Assembly (NCBI RefSeq): GCF_016864015.1
Contig: NZ_CP045067.1
Span: 1,585,001 to 1,649,000, forward strand
DNA length: 64,000 nt
Reading direction: 5' to 3'
Source of the DNA: Lacinutrix sp. WUR7
GTDB lineage: Bacteria > Bacteroidota > Bacteroidia > Flavobacteriales > Flavobacteriaceae
Shown here: one piece after another, positions 41,207 to 50,732 of the stretch
How the letters are laid out: each line of letters opens with the position of its first letter
Position numbering within the stretch: position 1 is the stretch's first letter
The notes under the pieces: generated by a model
The model's input: only the letters and a program-made list of their open reading frames with translations
Database searches by the model: none
Told to the model about the DNA's origin: nothing
Program-made: the position numbers and the translations under genes

Positions 41207-42666
41207 TAAATCTTTTTACGTAAACGAGCCACAGGAATATCTAATTGTTCTCTATATTTAGCAACGGTACGTCTAGCAATTGGATACCCTTTTTCCTTTA
41301 ATATTTTTGCTAAGGCTTCATCGGTTAATGGTTTTTTCTTGCTTTCTTCTTCAATAACGGTTTCTAGTATTTTTTTAATTTCTCTAGTAGAAACTTCTTC
41401 CCCTTTATCATTAGTCATCGACTCACTAAAGAACTCTTTAATTAATTTAGTACCATAAGGAGTATCTACATATTTACTATTTGCAACACGCGAAACCGTG
41501 GAAACATCCATTTCAATTTCGTCTGCAATATCTTTTAAAATCATAGGTTTCAGATTACGCTCATCACCTGTTAAAAAGTATTTTTCTTGATAATGCATAA
41601 TAGAGCTCATAGTTACAAAAAGGGTTTGCTGCCTTTGTTTTATAGCTTCAATAAACCATTTTGCTGCATCTAGCTTTTGTTTAATAAACATGACAGCATC
41701 TTTTTGCGACTTGCTTTTTTTCTTGGTGTCTTTATACCCTTTAAGCATGTTGTTATACTCTCTGGATACGTGAAGTTCTGGTGCGTTTCTTCCGTTTAAT
41801 GTAAGTTCTAATTCTCCATTTACAATTTTTATTGCAAAATCTGGAACTACATGTTCTACTCTTCGGTTATTTCCCGCATAGCTTCCACCTGGTTTAGGAT
41901 TTAATCGTTCTATTTCGTGGATGGCGTCTTTAAGTTGCAACTCACTTATGTCAAATTTTTGTAAGAGTTTTTTATAGTGTTTTTTAGTAAACTGCTCGAA
42001 AGCCTTATCAATTATATTAGTTGCTAATGCTACGTCAGGATGCTGTTCTTTTCGGTGTAATTGTATAGATAAACACTCTTGTAAATTTCTAGCACCAACT
42101 CCTGCTGGATCTAATTGATGAACAATTTTTAATACCTTTTCAATTTTTTCTTCGGAAGTAAAAACATTTTGCGTAAATGCTAAATCATCCATAATATCAG
42201 ACAATTCTCTACGTATATAACCGCTTTCGTCTACACTACCAACCAAAAATTCTGCTATATCGCGTTCTTCGTCGCTTAGTCTATAAGTGTTTAATTGGTT
42301 TATTAAATGTTGGGTAAATGAAGTTCCTGCAGCATAAGGCATCGTTTTTTCTTCATCATCAGCACTGTAATTATTTACTTGTGTTCTATATTCTGGTACT
42401 TCATCATCGCTTAAATACTCATCTATATTAATATCTCCAGCATCAATGGTTTCGTTATCATCATACTCGTCTTTGGTGTTGTCTAGGTCATCATCATAAT
42501 CACTATCGTTATCCTCTTTACCACCCTCTAATGCAGGATTTTCTTCAAGTTCTTGCTTTAAACGTTGTTCAAAAGCTTGTGTAGGCAACTGTATCAATTT
42601 CATTAATTGAATTTGTTGTGGCGACAATTTTTGAGATAATTTGAACTGTAAATATTGTTTAAGCAT
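41206..42666 (-). CDS. rpoN: RNA polymerase sigma-54 factor
   Basis: 486 residues, normal for RpoN. Order: N-terminal activator-interacting region I with Gln-rich LSPQQIQLMKLIQLPTQAFE (about 12-35), acidic region II (about 50-100, DNDSDYDDDLDN), core-binding and DNA-binding domain, and the C-terminal RpoN box ARRTVAKYRE near residue 465. It directs RNA polymerase to -24/-12 promoters and needs an AAA+ activator, none of which is encoded in this window. It is preceded by a terminator for the small gene upstream. Confidence 0.96.
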   Translation of the reverse strand: MLKQYLQFKLSQKLSPQQIQLMKLIQLPTQAFEQRLKQELEENPALEGGKEDNDSDYDDDLDNTKDEYDDNETIDAGDINIDEYLSDDEVPEYRTQVNNYSADDEEKTMPYAAGTSFTQHLINQLNTYRLSDEERDIAEFLVGSVDESGYIRRELSDIMDDLAFTQNVFTSEEKIEKVLKIVHQLDPAGVGARNLQECLSIQLHRKEQHPDVALATNIIDKAFEQFTKKHYKKLLQKFDISELQLKDAIHEIERLNPKPGGSYAGNNRRVEHVVPDFAIKIVNGELELTLNGRNAPELHVSREYNNMLKGYKDTKKKSKSQKDAVMFIKQKLDAAKWFIEAIKQRQQTLFVTMSSIMHYQEKYFLTGDERNLKPMILKDIADEIEMDVSTVSRVANSKYVDTPYGTKLIKEFFSESMTNDKGEEVSTREIKKILETVIEEESKKKPLTDEALAKILKEKGYPIARRTVAKYREQLDIPVARLRKKI

Positions 42667-42697
42667 TGTTGAATTTTGATTTAAGCTAAAAATAAAA

Positions 42698-42733
42698 AAA
42701 ACAATCTAGATTATAACTAATCTAGATTGTTTT
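42698..42733 (-). terminator. strong intrinsic terminator upstream of rpoN
   Basis: Sixteen-base perfect arms around a TAAC loop (AAAACAATCTAGATTA / TAATCTAGATTGTTTT), T-rich on the minus strand. It stops transcription from the gene at 42760 before rpoN. Confidence 0.82.
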
Positions 42734-42759
42734 AATTAAAATATTTTTATGATCTGTGG

Positions 42760-42951
42760 TTATTCCGTGGCTTTGTTATCCTTGAAATATTTATAAAGAA
42801 TACTAATAGCAAGAAAACTCCAAATTAATCTATACACCCAAATATTTAATTCCATTCCAAAAATAGAAGAGTGTTTTACATTACTGAAAAAACTATATAC
42901 TACGTTTGCTATAGCTAATACTCCTATTATTAATGATAATTTTCCTTTCAT
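42760..42951 (-). CDS. small two-span membrane protein, 63 aa
   Basis: 63 residues, starting MKGKLSLIIGVLAIANVVYS, with spans at about 5-22 and 36-54 and a charged tail (KYFKDNKATE). No recognised family. It lies between rpoN and asnS on the same strand and has its own terminator. The layout resembles other small conserved flavobacterial membrane proteins. Confidence 0.6.
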   Translation of the reverse strand: MKGKLSLIIGVLAIANVVYSFFSNVKHSSIFGMELNIWVYRLIWSFLAISILYKYFKDNKATE

Positions 42952-43000
42952 AATTCTTTGGTTCCTTATTAATTTCTATGGTATCAAAGTAATCTATTTT

Positions 43001-43065
43001 GTCTTTTCGACCAATGTAGAGAAACCTTTTTTATATAAGAGGTTTCTTGGTAAGCCCGAAATGAC
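43001..43065. repeat. palindromic intergenic repeat of the flavobacterial type
   Basis: GTCTTTTCG (43001-43009) and CGAAATGAC (43057-43065) form outer arms with one mismatch; GAGAAACC and GGTTTCT form inner arms. It matches in layout the widespread flavobacterial repeat whose ends read GTCATTTCGACC and GGTCGAAATGAC. This copy is decayed. It lies just downstream of asnS. Confidence 0.55.
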
Positions 43066-43077
43066 AAAACTAACTTT

Positions 43078-44511
43078 TTAAAACTCTGCGTTTTGAGGTG
43101 TTCTTGGGTAAGGTATAACGTCGCGAATGTTTGTCATTCCTGTAGCAAACATTACCAAACGCTCAAAACCCAAACCAAAACCAGAGTGTACAGCAGTACC
43201 ATATTTACGTAAATCTAAATACCACCAAAGGTCTTCTTCTGGCATATCTAGTGCAGCCATTTTTTCTTTTAAAACTTCTAAACGTTCTTCACGTTGACTT
43301 CCACCAACCATTTCTCCAATTCCAGGGAAAAGGATATCCATTGCGCGAACCGTTTTACCATCTTCATTTAAACGCATGTAAAATGCTTTAATGTTTGCTG
43401 GATAATCAAATAAGATTACCGGACATTTAAAGTGCTTTTCTACTAAAAAACGTTCGTGCTCACTTTGTAAATCTGCACCCCATTCTTCAATGATATAATT
43501 AAATTTCTTCTTTTTATTTGGTTTTGAGTTTCTTAAAATATCGATTGCTTCGGTATAACTAACACGTTTGAAGTTATTATCTGCAACAAATTTTAATTTT
43601 TCAATTAAACTCATTTCGCTTCGTTCTGCTTGTGGTTTTGTCTTTTCTTCGTCTAACAAACGACTTTCTAAAAATTCTAAATCTTCACGATTGTTTTCTA
43701 AAATATAGTTTATTACCGATTTCATAAAGTCTTCCGCCAAATCCATATTTCCAGCTAAATCCATAAAGGCAACTTCAGGTTCAATCATCCAAAATTCAGA
43801 TAAATGACGTGAAGTATTGGAGTTTTCTGCTCTAAATGTTGGTCCGAAAGTATAAACTTTTCCAAGAGACATAGCGTAGCTTTCTGCTTCTAATTGTCCG
43901 GAAACCGTTAAATTAGTTTCCTTTCCAAAGAAATCTTCTTTAAAATCTACTTTGCCATCCTCTGTTAATGGCGGATTTTTAGCATCTAAATTAGTTACTC
44001 TAAACATTTCTCCAGCACCTTCGGCATCACTACCTGTTATAATAGGTGTGTGCATGTAGTAAAAGCCACTTTCATTAAAGTATTTATGTACCGCAAAAGA
44101 TAAGCTAGAACGTAAACGCATTACCGCACTAAAAGTATTGGTACGTGTACGTAAATGTGCGTTTTCACGTAAGAATTCGAAAGAGTGCTTTTTAGGTTGA
44201 ATTGGGTAGGTTTCTGGATCTGAATCTCCAAGAATTTCTATGCTTTTTACAACAATTTCTACTTTTTGACCTTTACCTTGACTTTCTACTAATTCTCCTT
44301 TTATATGTACTGCAGCTCCTGTTGTTATGCGCTTCAGTGTATCTTCATCTGTGTTTTCAAAATCTACAACACATTGTATATTGTTAATGGTAGATCCATC
44401 ATTTAAGGCAATAAAACGTTTCGCACGAAATGTTCTTACCCAACCTTTTATTTCTATTTCTAGACCAAATTGGTCTTTAGCTAATAATTGTGAAACTGTA
44501 TTAGTGTTCAT
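43078..44511 (-). CDS. asnS: asparaginyl-tRNA synthetase
   Basis: 477 residues, usual AsnRS length. It charges tRNA-Asn. N-terminal OB-fold (about 1-105), then a class II core with TVSGQLEAESYAMSLGKVYT and FGPTFRAENSNTSRHLSEFW (motif 2), EPEVAFMDLAG, and motif 3 GFGLGFERLVMFATGM near the end. With AspRS present also, the cell likely charges Asn directly and does not need the GatCAB route for it. A -7 box lies 50 bases before the start. Confidence 0.97.
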   Translation of the reverse strand: MNTNTVSQLLAKDQFGLEIEIKGWVRTFRAKRFIALNDGSTINNIQCVVDFENTDEDTLKRITTGAAVHIKGELVESQGKGQKVEIVVKSIEILGDSDPETYPIQPKKHSFEFLRENAHLRTRTNTFSAVMRLRSSLSFAVHKYFNESGFYYMHTPIITGSDAEGAGEMFRVTNLDAKNPPLTEDGKVDFKEDFFGKETNLTVSGQLEAESYAMSLGKVYTFGPTFRAENSNTSRHLSEFWMIEPEVAFMDLAGNMDLAEDFMKSVINYILENNREDLEFLESRLLDEEKTKPQAERSEMSLIEKLKFVADNNFKRVSYTEAIDILRNSKPNKKKKFNYIIEEWGADLQSEHERFLVEKHFKCPVILFDYPANIKAFYMRLNEDGKTVRAMDILFPGIGEMVGGSQREERLEVLKEKMAALDMPEEDLWWYLDLRKYGTAVHSGFGLGFERLVMFATGMTNIRDVIPYPRTPQNAEF

Positions 44512-44560
44512 TGTCTTTTAATTTTTGTCATCTATGCCAAGGCTTCGATGTATATGTATG

Positions 44561-44568
44561 CAAATATA
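44561..44568 (-). promoter_or_regulatory. -7 element (TATATTTG) of asnS
   Basis: TATATTTG on the minus strand matches TAnnTTTG, 50 bases before the ATG; -33 box not evident. Confidence 0.4.
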
Positions 44569-44582
44569 ATTTATTGTTGTAT

Positions 44583-46994
44583 TTATTCTTCGGAAAGATT
44601 TAGATTTTCATCTTCGTCATTATCTTCAGGAATAATATTTATTGCTGGTTCTTTTAATACTTCTTTGTTAGCAATACTTCTTTCTAACGAAAGTAATAAA
44701 GATGGTAAAAGTAATAAGTTAGAAAGCATGGCAAATAATAGCGTTGCAGATACTAAAGCTCCTAATGCTACTGTACCTCCAAAACTAGAGAATGTAAACA
44801 CTAAAAACCCGAAAAATAATACGATAGAGGTGTAAAACATACTTACTCCTGTTTCTCGTAATGCTGCGTAAACGGATTTTTTTATTTTCCAGTGATTAGC
44901 AATTAATTCTTGTCTGTATTTTGCTAAAAAGTGAATAGTGTCATCTACAGAAATACCAAATGCAATACTAAAAACTAATATGGTAGACGGTTTTATAGGT
45001 ACGCCTAAATACCCCATTAATCCAGCAGTTATTAGTAGTGGCAATAGATTAGGAATTAAGGAAACAATAATCATCCTAAACGATCGAAACATATATGCCA
45101 TAAATAATGCTATTAATAAAATAGCAAGCGATAATGAAATAGCTAAATTTTTAACTAAATATTTTGTCCCTTTTTGAAAAACTAAAGCTTTTCCAGTCAT
45201 GGTAATATCAAAGTTTTCAGCAGGAAAAACCTTATCTATTTTAGTTTGTAGGTTTTCTTCAATACGTTCCATTTTGTCTGTACCAATATCTTTCATAAAA
45301 GTGGTGATACGTGCATATTGTCCGGTGCTGTCTACAAAGTTTTTCAGCAAGTCTACATCCGAAGAAGAGTTTTTTGCATAAGACATGATAAAACTATTTT
45401 CTTGACTTGTTGGCAATTGATAGTATTTCGGATTACCATTATAGTATGCTTGTTTAGAGTATTTTACTAAACTTACTACAGAAATTGGCTTCGAAAGTTC
45501 TGGCGTTTCTAGAATAACTTCTTCTAGCTGATCCATTCGCTTTAAGGTAGAAAGCTTCATCACTCCCTTTTTACGTTTGGTGTCGACTAGAATTTCTAAA
45601 GGCATAATACCATTGAATTCTTTTTCGAAAAAACGAATATCTTGAAAGAAGCCAGACTTTTTAGACATGTCTTCTATTAAACTACCAGAAATTTTAATCT
45701 GAAAAATACCAATGATACTTAACGTTAATAATACAACTGATGTAATGTAAATGGTAATTCGTTTTTGTTTTACCATACGCTCTACCCAATCTACAAAACC
45801 ACCAATCCATTTTTTATTTAGGTGTTCTAAATGTCTATCTTTTGGATAGGGAAGAAAGGTATATATAATAGGAATGATTAATAAGCACAACATGAAAATG
45901 GCTAAAATGCTTAAGGATGCAACAATACCAAATTCTTTTAAAAGCTGACTTTCGGTTAAAATAAATGTAGCAAAACCAGAAGCAGTAGTAACATTGGTCA
46001 TTAATGTAGCATTACCAACCTTGGTAATAACTCGTTGTAAAGATCTTACTTTGTTACCATGTAACTTTACTTCCAGTTGGTATTTATTAATTAAGAAAAT
46101 ACAGTTAGGTATTCCAATTACAATAATTAATGGCGGAATTAACGCAGTTAAAACTGTGATTTCATATTTAAGTAAACCAATAATACCAAAGGTCCACATT
46201 ACACCAAAGCAGACAACAATAAGCGCAATAAAGGTGGCTCTAAAAGATCGGAAGAACAAAAAGAAAATTAGCGAAGTAACTAGAAGGGCAAGACCAATAA
46301 AAGTACCAATTTCATCTACAATATTTTGGGCATTCAGAGTTCTTATATAAGGCATTCCAGATACTCTAACATCTAGATTGGTTTCCTTTTCAAAAGCAGC
46401 AATTTTTGGTATTAGGTTATCAAAAACAAAGTCTTTTCGTGCAGCAGTATTTACAATTTCCTTGTTCATGTAAATTGCTGTACGTACTGTTTTTGTGTTT
46501 TTATTAAACAGAAAGTTATCGTAAAAAGGATATTTCTCAAACAGTTCTTCTTGCAGAAGATCTATTTGTTCTATAGAAGTGATAGAGTCTTTTATAAAAG
46601 GTTCTAGCGTAAATTTTTCGTTTTTGGTGTCTTTTATAAGCTTTTGAAGATCGCTAATTGAAACAACAGTTTCTATTTCGTCAATGTTTTTAAAGCTTTC
46701 GGAAAGTTTGTTCCATTCGTTTAGTTTTTCGACAGTAAAAAGGGTAGTATCTTTTACACCTAAAACAATAAGGTTTCCTTCTTCACCAAAAATATCAAGA
46801 AAGTTATTATACTTTATGTTTACTTCGTGATCATCGGGTAATAAATTAGCTTCGGTATACGTAAAACGCATGTATTTCCATTGTGTAGCAAGTAAGCCTG
46901 TAGCTAGTAATATACCAAGAATAATGGCAATCTTATTACGTAGTATTAGTCTTGCAACAACATCCCAAAAACTTTTTGTAAATAGTTTGAACAT
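44583..46994 (-). CDS. MMPL/RND-superfamily exporter
   Basis: 803 residues from the ATG at 46994 (MFKLFTKSFWDVVARL); an ATG seven codons earlier is possible. Two repeats, each with one span, a periplasmic domain of about 190 residues and a cluster of five spans (about 220-350 and 610-770). The second cluster contains IAFGISVDDTIHF, with the Asp pair that carries protons in this family. It resembles the MMPL/HpnN-type lipid exporters rather than the drug pumps. Substrate may be a lipid or hydrophobic compound. It has its own -33/-7 promoter. Confidence 0.9.
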   Translation of the reverse strand: MFKLFTKSFWDVVARLILRNKIAIILGILLATGLLATQWKYMRFTYTEANLLPDDHEVNIKYNNFLDIFGEEGNLIVLGVKDTTLFTVEKLNEWNKLSESFKNIDEIETVVSISDLQKLIKDTKNEKFTLEPFIKDSITSIEQIDLLQEELFEKYPFYDNFLFNKNTKTVRTAIYMNKEIVNTAARKDFVFDNLIPKIAAFEKETNLDVRVSGMPYIRTLNAQNIVDEIGTFIGLALLVTSLIFFLFFRSFRATFIALIVVCFGVMWTFGIIGLLKYEITVLTALIPPLIIVIGIPNCIFLINKYQLEVKLHGNKVRSLQRVITKVGNATLMTNVTTASGFATFILTESQLLKEFGIVASLSILAIFMLCLLIIPIIYTFLPYPKDRHLEHLNKKWIGGFVDWVERMVKQKRITIYITSVVLLTLSIIGIFQIKISGSLIEDMSKKSGFFQDIRFFEKEFNGIMPLEILVDTKRKKGVMKLSTLKRMDQLEEVILETPELSKPISVVSLVKYSKQAYYNGNPKYYQLPTSQENSFIMSYAKNSSSDVDLLKNFVDSTGQYARITTFMKDIGTDKMERIEENLQTKIDKVFPAENFDITMTGKALVFQKGTKYLVKNLAISLSLAILLIALFMAYMFRSFRMIIVSLIPNLLPLLITAGLMGYLGVPIKPSTILVFSIAFGISVDDTIHFLAKYRQELIANHWKIKKSVYAALRETGVSMFYTSIVLFFGFLVFTFSSFGGTVALGALVSATLLFAMLSNLLLLPSLLLSLERSIANKEVLKEPAINIIPEDNDEDENLNLSEE

Positions 46995-47071
46995 AGTATG
47001 ATTAAAAAAAACCATTTAATTACATGAAATAGCTTTTAATTTTGGCGAGATTACGTAGTTAAATTGGAGTG

Positions 47072-47101
47072 CAAAGGTAGGAAAAAGCTAGGTATAACAA
47101 A
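47072..47101 (-). promoter_or_regulatory. promoter of the MMPL transporter gene
   Basis: Minus-strand TTTG (47098-47101), an 18-base spacer and TACCTTTG (47072-47079), a good Bacteroidota-type promoter, 77 bases before the start at 46994. Confidence 0.6.
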
Positions 47102-47112
47102 GTCTTAAATTG

Positions 47113-48390
47113 TTATAAAGTAACGTTAAAAGTGAATTTTAATGCCATATTATCTTCTAGCTTAGGTAAATGATAAGCACCGTATCTATACGTGAAACTT
47201 AAACCGAAACCAAATAGGAGTTTATTGATTTCTAATCCAGATTCCGTAAACCCTTTTTCCAGGGTATTAAATGTTATTTGTTGATGCCTATCTGTATTGC
47301 TCATATTACCAATAGCAAACCTAGAAATTAAGACCAATTCCGGTTTAAAACGTTTACTAATTTTAAAAGGACTTAAGTGGTGTTTAAATTGTAATGTTGT
47401 AATCCTATCTGAGAAAAATTCGTTAAAAAACATGGTTTCAAAACTAGTTACTCCAGCAACAGAAAATCGTTGCATAACCGTTTCCTTATTTATATTATTA
47501 GGATAGGCATGATATAAATGGGATAACGGTGTTTTTCCGCTTGCCAATCCTGCAGTTACCGTTAGTAAGGAAAATGCTTTATTGCCATATTCTTTTTTAA
47601 AGATGGTTCTAAAATCTAGTTTCGAAAAATTAAGATCTCCTTTAAAAACATCACTAAAACTTTTTGTGTATTGTAATGTGAACTTGGGATACCCTTCTTT
47701 TAATATTTTAAATTTATTATCTACCGTTTCAAAAGAACTAAAAGGACTCCATTGTACTGCTGTTTTAGAAGTGCTTAAACGTATTTGATTGTAAATGGTA
47801 TTGTTTGCTTCAAAAGTATAATCATAAGTGGTGTTTATTTTACTAATTGCAAACTCGGTTTCACCAATTAAACTTGGAGATAATTGATGCTCTAAAGAAA
47901 TTGTTTTTGTAATGTGCTTATAAAATAAATTAATGTTTAAAAGCCTTGGTTCAAAAAGTTGAAAAAATCTGCTATCTGTTAAAAAAGTAGAACTTCCGGT
48001 TTCGCTTAAGTCATCTGTGTACGAAAAGTTTAACCATGTGTTCGTTTTTTGGTTTAATTTAATTCCAGAACCAAAACTATATTTAAAAGCATCATCTCTA
48101 AAACCATAAACAACGTAGGTGTTGAATCTTATTTTTTCTGAAAAAGCATTGTTGGTTTGTCCGCCAAGTCCGTTTCTAGAGCCTTCATATTGATTGTATT
48201 TCACTAAATATCTTAGGTCTATATCAAAATATTTTGTTGGGAAATAGCCGTTCCCTAATTGTTGTAAGAAGATTTTTCTTTTAATAGAGTCTTTTTTTAC
48301 AATTTTAGTAGAATCTGTTGGGTTTGGGGTTTGTGCTTTACTTAAAAAGAAGGATAAACAAAAGATAAGGGTGAAACAGTATTTTTTCAT
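47113..48390 (-). CDS. DUF5686-like outer-membrane barrel, barrel domain only
   Basis: 425 residues. Signal peptide about 1-19 (LSKAQ). The rest resembles the C-terminal barrel half of DUF5686 proteins: FPTKYFDIDLRYLVKYNQYE, the GLGGQTN block, FNTYVVYGFRDDAFKYSFG, and strong strand alternation to the C-terminal VTL. The usual N-terminal carboxypeptidase-like domain and middle section (full-length family about 800 residues) are absent, yet signal peptide and barrel are intact, so it looks like a genuine short version and not a fragment. It follows the TlpA-like gene by six bases, as one operon. Function unknown. Confidence 0.72.
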   Translation of the reverse strand: MKKYCFTLIFCLSFFLSKAQTPNPTDSTKIVKKDSIKRKIFLQQLGNGYFPTKYFDIDLRYLVKYNQYEGSRNGLGGQTNNAFSEKIRFNTYVVYGFRDDAFKYSFGSGIKLNQKTNTWLNFSYTDDLSETGSSTFLTDSRFFQLFEPRLLNINLFYKHITKTISLEHQLSPSLIGETEFAISKINTTYDYTFEANNTIYNQIRLSTSKTAVQWSPFSSFETVDNKFKILKEGYPKFTLQYTKSFSDVFKGDLNFSKLDFRTIFKKEYGNKAFSLLTVTAGLASGKTPLSHLYHAYPNNINKETVMQRFSVAGVTSFETMFFNEFFSDRITTLQFKHHLSPFKISKRFKPELVLISRFAIGNMSNTDRHQQITFNTLEKGFTESGLEINKLLFGFGLSFTYRYGAYHLPKLEDNMALKFTFNVTL

Positions 48391-48396
48391 TAATGT

Positions 48397-49140
48397 TTAT
48401 AATGATGCATTAATTGAAGTAGCCAACACTTCTTTGATGTTTGTTCTATAACCTAGTTCTTTAAGAACAATTTCGCCTTTCTTATTAATTACAATACTTG
48501 TAGGGTAACTATTTACACCATACATTTTTATTACATGATTAGCATCTGCTAGAATGTTATATTGAAAAGTATTGTTTTCCAAGAATTGATTTACCACTGC
48601 TTTTTTGTTAAAAGTTAGCGCTAAAAACACAACATTTTTACCTTTAAAATTAGAAGCTAATGCATTTAGTTGTGGCATTTCTGTAATGCAAGGTCCACAT
48701 TTTGTAAACCAAAAGTTAAGCACAACTACCTTTCCTTTTAATTCGGAAAGCTTGTAGGATTTACCATGCACATCTTTTGCAATAAAATCTAAAGCTTTTT
48801 CTCCAGGAGAAAATTCAGCTTCTGGATTTTTTCTTATTAAAATGGGTTGATTACTTTTTTTAATAAAGACGAGACTTTTAACTTTCCCTTTATCGTTCGC
48901 AAAAAAAACAGGTTTGAATTCTGTATTTGTCATTAAAGACAAACTAGACATAGGAAGTAATTTTCCTTGCTCATTAAACAATAATACGTCTGGAGTAATA
49001 TTAATTGGTGTGCTAGCTATTTCCGTATCTGTTAATGCATGCTGATTACTAGGAATAAATGGATATTTATTTTGCGCAACAACAAGTGCATACTGTAGTA
49101 TGCATATTAATAGAAAAAAGTACCGTGTTTTTTGCATCAT
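48397..49140 (-). CDS. TlpA-like thioredoxin-fold protein, exported
   Basis: 247 residues. Signal peptide about 1-22 (LVVAQ). An N-terminal region of about 90 residues of unknown fold is followed by a thioredoxin/TlpA domain with the redox motif FWFTKCGPCITEMPQ (CGPC) and the cis-Pro region NSYPTSIVI. It is a periplasmic or membrane-facing disulfide reductase. It is co-transcribed with the DUF5686-like barrel and may keep that protein or its cargo reduced. Confidence 0.85.
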   Translation of the reverse strand: MMQKTRYFFLLICILQYALVVAQNKYPFIPSNQHALTDTEIASTPINITPDVLLFNEQGKLLPMSSLSLMTNTEFKPVFFANDKGKVKSLVFIKKSNQPILIRKNPEAEFSPGEKALDFIAKDVHGKSYKLSELKGKVVVLNFWFTKCGPCITEMPQLNALASNFKGKNVVFLALTFNKKAVVNQFLENNTFQYNILADANHVIKMYGVNSYPTSIVINKKGEIVLKELGYRTNIKEVLATSINASL

Positions 49141-49173
49141 TAGATAAACGAAAAATATATGTTATTGGTATAA

Positions 49174-49198
49174 AAAAAGCGACGCTATTGTCGCTTTT
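49174..49198 (-). terminator. intrinsic terminator of frr
   Basis: AAAAGCGAC and GTCGCTTTT arms with a six-base loop and a T run on the minus strand, directly after frr. Confidence 0.75.
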
Positions 49199-49200
49199 AA

Positions 49201-49758
49201 TTATACTGTCATGATTTCTTTTTCTTTAACAGCAAAGACTTCATCAATTTTTTTGATATAGTTGTCTGTTAGGACTTGTACATCTTGCTCTGCATTTTTT
49301 TGATGATCTTCAGAGATGCCATCTGCTTTTTTAATATCGTTGTTCGCTTCTTTTCTGGCATTTCTAATTCCAACTTTAGCGTCTTCCGCCTCTGCTTTAG
49401 CTTGTTTAGATAATTCGCGTCTGCGTTCTTCGGTTAAAGGTGGAACGTTAATAATAATTGTATCTCCATTGTTCATTGGATTAAAACCAAGATTTGCATA
49501 CATAATACCACGTTCAATTTCTTGTAACATGTTTTTTTCCCATGGTTGTACAGTAATCGTTCTACCATCCGGAGTGTTTACATTTGCAACTTGCGCTAAT
49601 GGTGTTTGAGAACCATAATAATCTACCATAACACTACCAAGCATTGCAGGACTAGCCTTACCAGCTCTAATATTGGTTAGTTGTTTTTCTAGATGCTTCA
49701 TAGCATTTGCCATTGCTTCTTTTGTTCCGTCTATTATAAATTGAATTTCTTCGTTCAT
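49201..49758 (-). CDS. frr: ribosome recycling factor
   Basis: 185 residues, exactly the usual length. It splits ribosomes from mRNA after termination, together with EF-G. Hallmarks are LTNIRAGKASPAMLGSVMVD near residue 28, TPLAQVANVNTPDGRTITVQ and ERRRELSKQAKAEAEDAKV near residue 120. It is downstream of pyrH, a very common frr neighbour, with a gap of 114 bases. Confidence 0.97.
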   Translation of the reverse strand: MNEEIQFIIDGTKEAMANAMKHLEKQLTNIRAGKASPAMLGSVMVDYYGSQTPLAQVANVNTPDGRTITVQPWEKNMLQEIERGIMYANLGFNPMNNGDTIIINVPPLTEERRRELSKQAKAEAEDAKVGIRNARKEANNDIKKADGISEDHQKNAEQDVQVLTDNYIKKIDEVFAVKEKEIMTV

Positions 49759-49872
49759 TTTTAAAAATTTTAATATACTAGTTTAGTTTTCAAAAACTAA
49801 GCCAAAGTTTATGTTCTCTTTTTAAGAGAGTTATCATTTTGGTTGCAACAAGTTAATTACTTGTTACGAAAT

Positions 49873-50580
49873 TTACAAGTTTACTTTTGTTCCTATATTT
49901 TCTCCAGAAACTACTTTCATTAGGTTTCCTTTTTTGTTCATATCAAAAACAATGATAGGTAATTTATTTTCCTGACTTAATGTAAATGCTGTAGTGTCCA
50001 TAACTTTAAGACCTTTACGTAATACATCATCAAAAGTGATATGTTCAAATTTAATGGCATTACTATCTTTTTCTGGATCTACATCATAAATACCATCTAC
50101 ACGAGTTCCTTTTAAAATCACATCTGCTTCAATTTCTATAGCACGTAAAACGGCTGCAGAATCTGTCGTGAAATAAGGATTTCCTGTTCCTCCACCAAAA
50201 ATTACAACACGCCCTTTACGTAAATGACTCATTGCTTTTCTACGAATGAAAGGCTCTGCTACTTCATTAATTTTTATGGCGGTTTGCAAACGGGTTTTAA
50301 CATCTGCATCTTCTAAGGCGTTTTGTAAAGCTAAACCGTTAATTACGGTTGCAAGCATTCCCATGTGATCTCCTTGTACGCGATCCATTCCATTCATGGC
50401 TCCAGCAACACCTCTAAAAATGTTTCCTCCACCAATTACAATGGCAACTTCTACACCTAGTTCTGTAATTTCTTTAATGTCTTTGGCGTATTCTGCTAAA
50501 CGTTCTGGATCTATACCATATTGGCGGTTTCCCATTAATGCTTCACCAGATAATTTTAAAAGAATTCTTTTGTATTTCAT
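49873..50580 (-). CDS. pyrH: UMP kinase
   Basis: 235 residues. It phosphorylates UMP to UDP with ATP in pyrimidine nucleotide synthesis and is an amino-acid-kinase-fold hexamer. N-terminal [25 protein letters not shown], the [16 protein letters not shown] block and [16 protein letters not shown] are typical. Upstream of frr on the same strand. Its leader contains a palindrome (50602-50621) discussed separately. Confidence 0.97.
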   Translation of the reverse strand: MKYKRILLKLSGEALMGNRQYGIDPERLAEYAKDIKEITELGVEVAIVIGGGNIFRGVAGAMNGMDRVQGDHMGMLATVINGLALQNALEDADVKTRLQTAIKINEVAEPFIRRKAMSHLRKGRVVIFGGGTGNPYFTTDSAAVLRAIEIEADVILKGTRVDGIYDVDPEKDSNAIKFEHITFDDVLRKGLKVMDTTAFTLSQENKLPIIVFDMNKKGNLMKVVSGENIGTKVNL

Positions 50581-50601
50581 TTTTTGTTTAGCTTTTTTAC
50601 A

Positions 50602-50621
50602 GATTCCTGCTTGTGCAGGAA
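50602..50621. repeat. short palindrome in the pyrH leader
   Basis: ATTCCTGC-TTGT-GCAGGAAT, eight-base perfect arms. It resembles half of a flavobacterial palindromic repeat and could act as a hairpin in the pyrH leader transcript. Confidence 0.5.
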
Positions 50622-50633
50622 TTTAGGGTTTAG

Positions 50634-50641
50634 CAAATATA
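50634..50641 (-). promoter_or_regulatory. -7 element (TATATTTG) of pyrH
   Basis: TATATTTG on the minus strand, 53 bases before the ATG. The leader between contains the palindrome. -33 box unclear. Confidence 0.4.
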
Positions 50642-50682
50642 ATCAATATCTTTTTTTAAGAAAGCAGAATGTTAGAAATAAA

Positions 50683-50720
50683 AAAACCACTACGTCTTTT
50701 TAAAAAAGAGTAGTGGTTTT
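50683..50720 (-). terminator. intrinsic terminator of the rplM-tsf operon
   Basis: AAAACCACTAC / GTAGTGGTTTT arms with a 16-base loop, T run on the minus strand, between tsf and pyrH. Confidence 0.75.
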
Positions 50721-50732
50721 TAGTATTGTGAG

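Noticed and set aside
47051-47060. TACGTAG half-site near the MMPL promoter
   Set aside because: Only one arm is present (TTACGTAGTT) and the other arm does not match; there is no 21-bp spacing to a -7 box.
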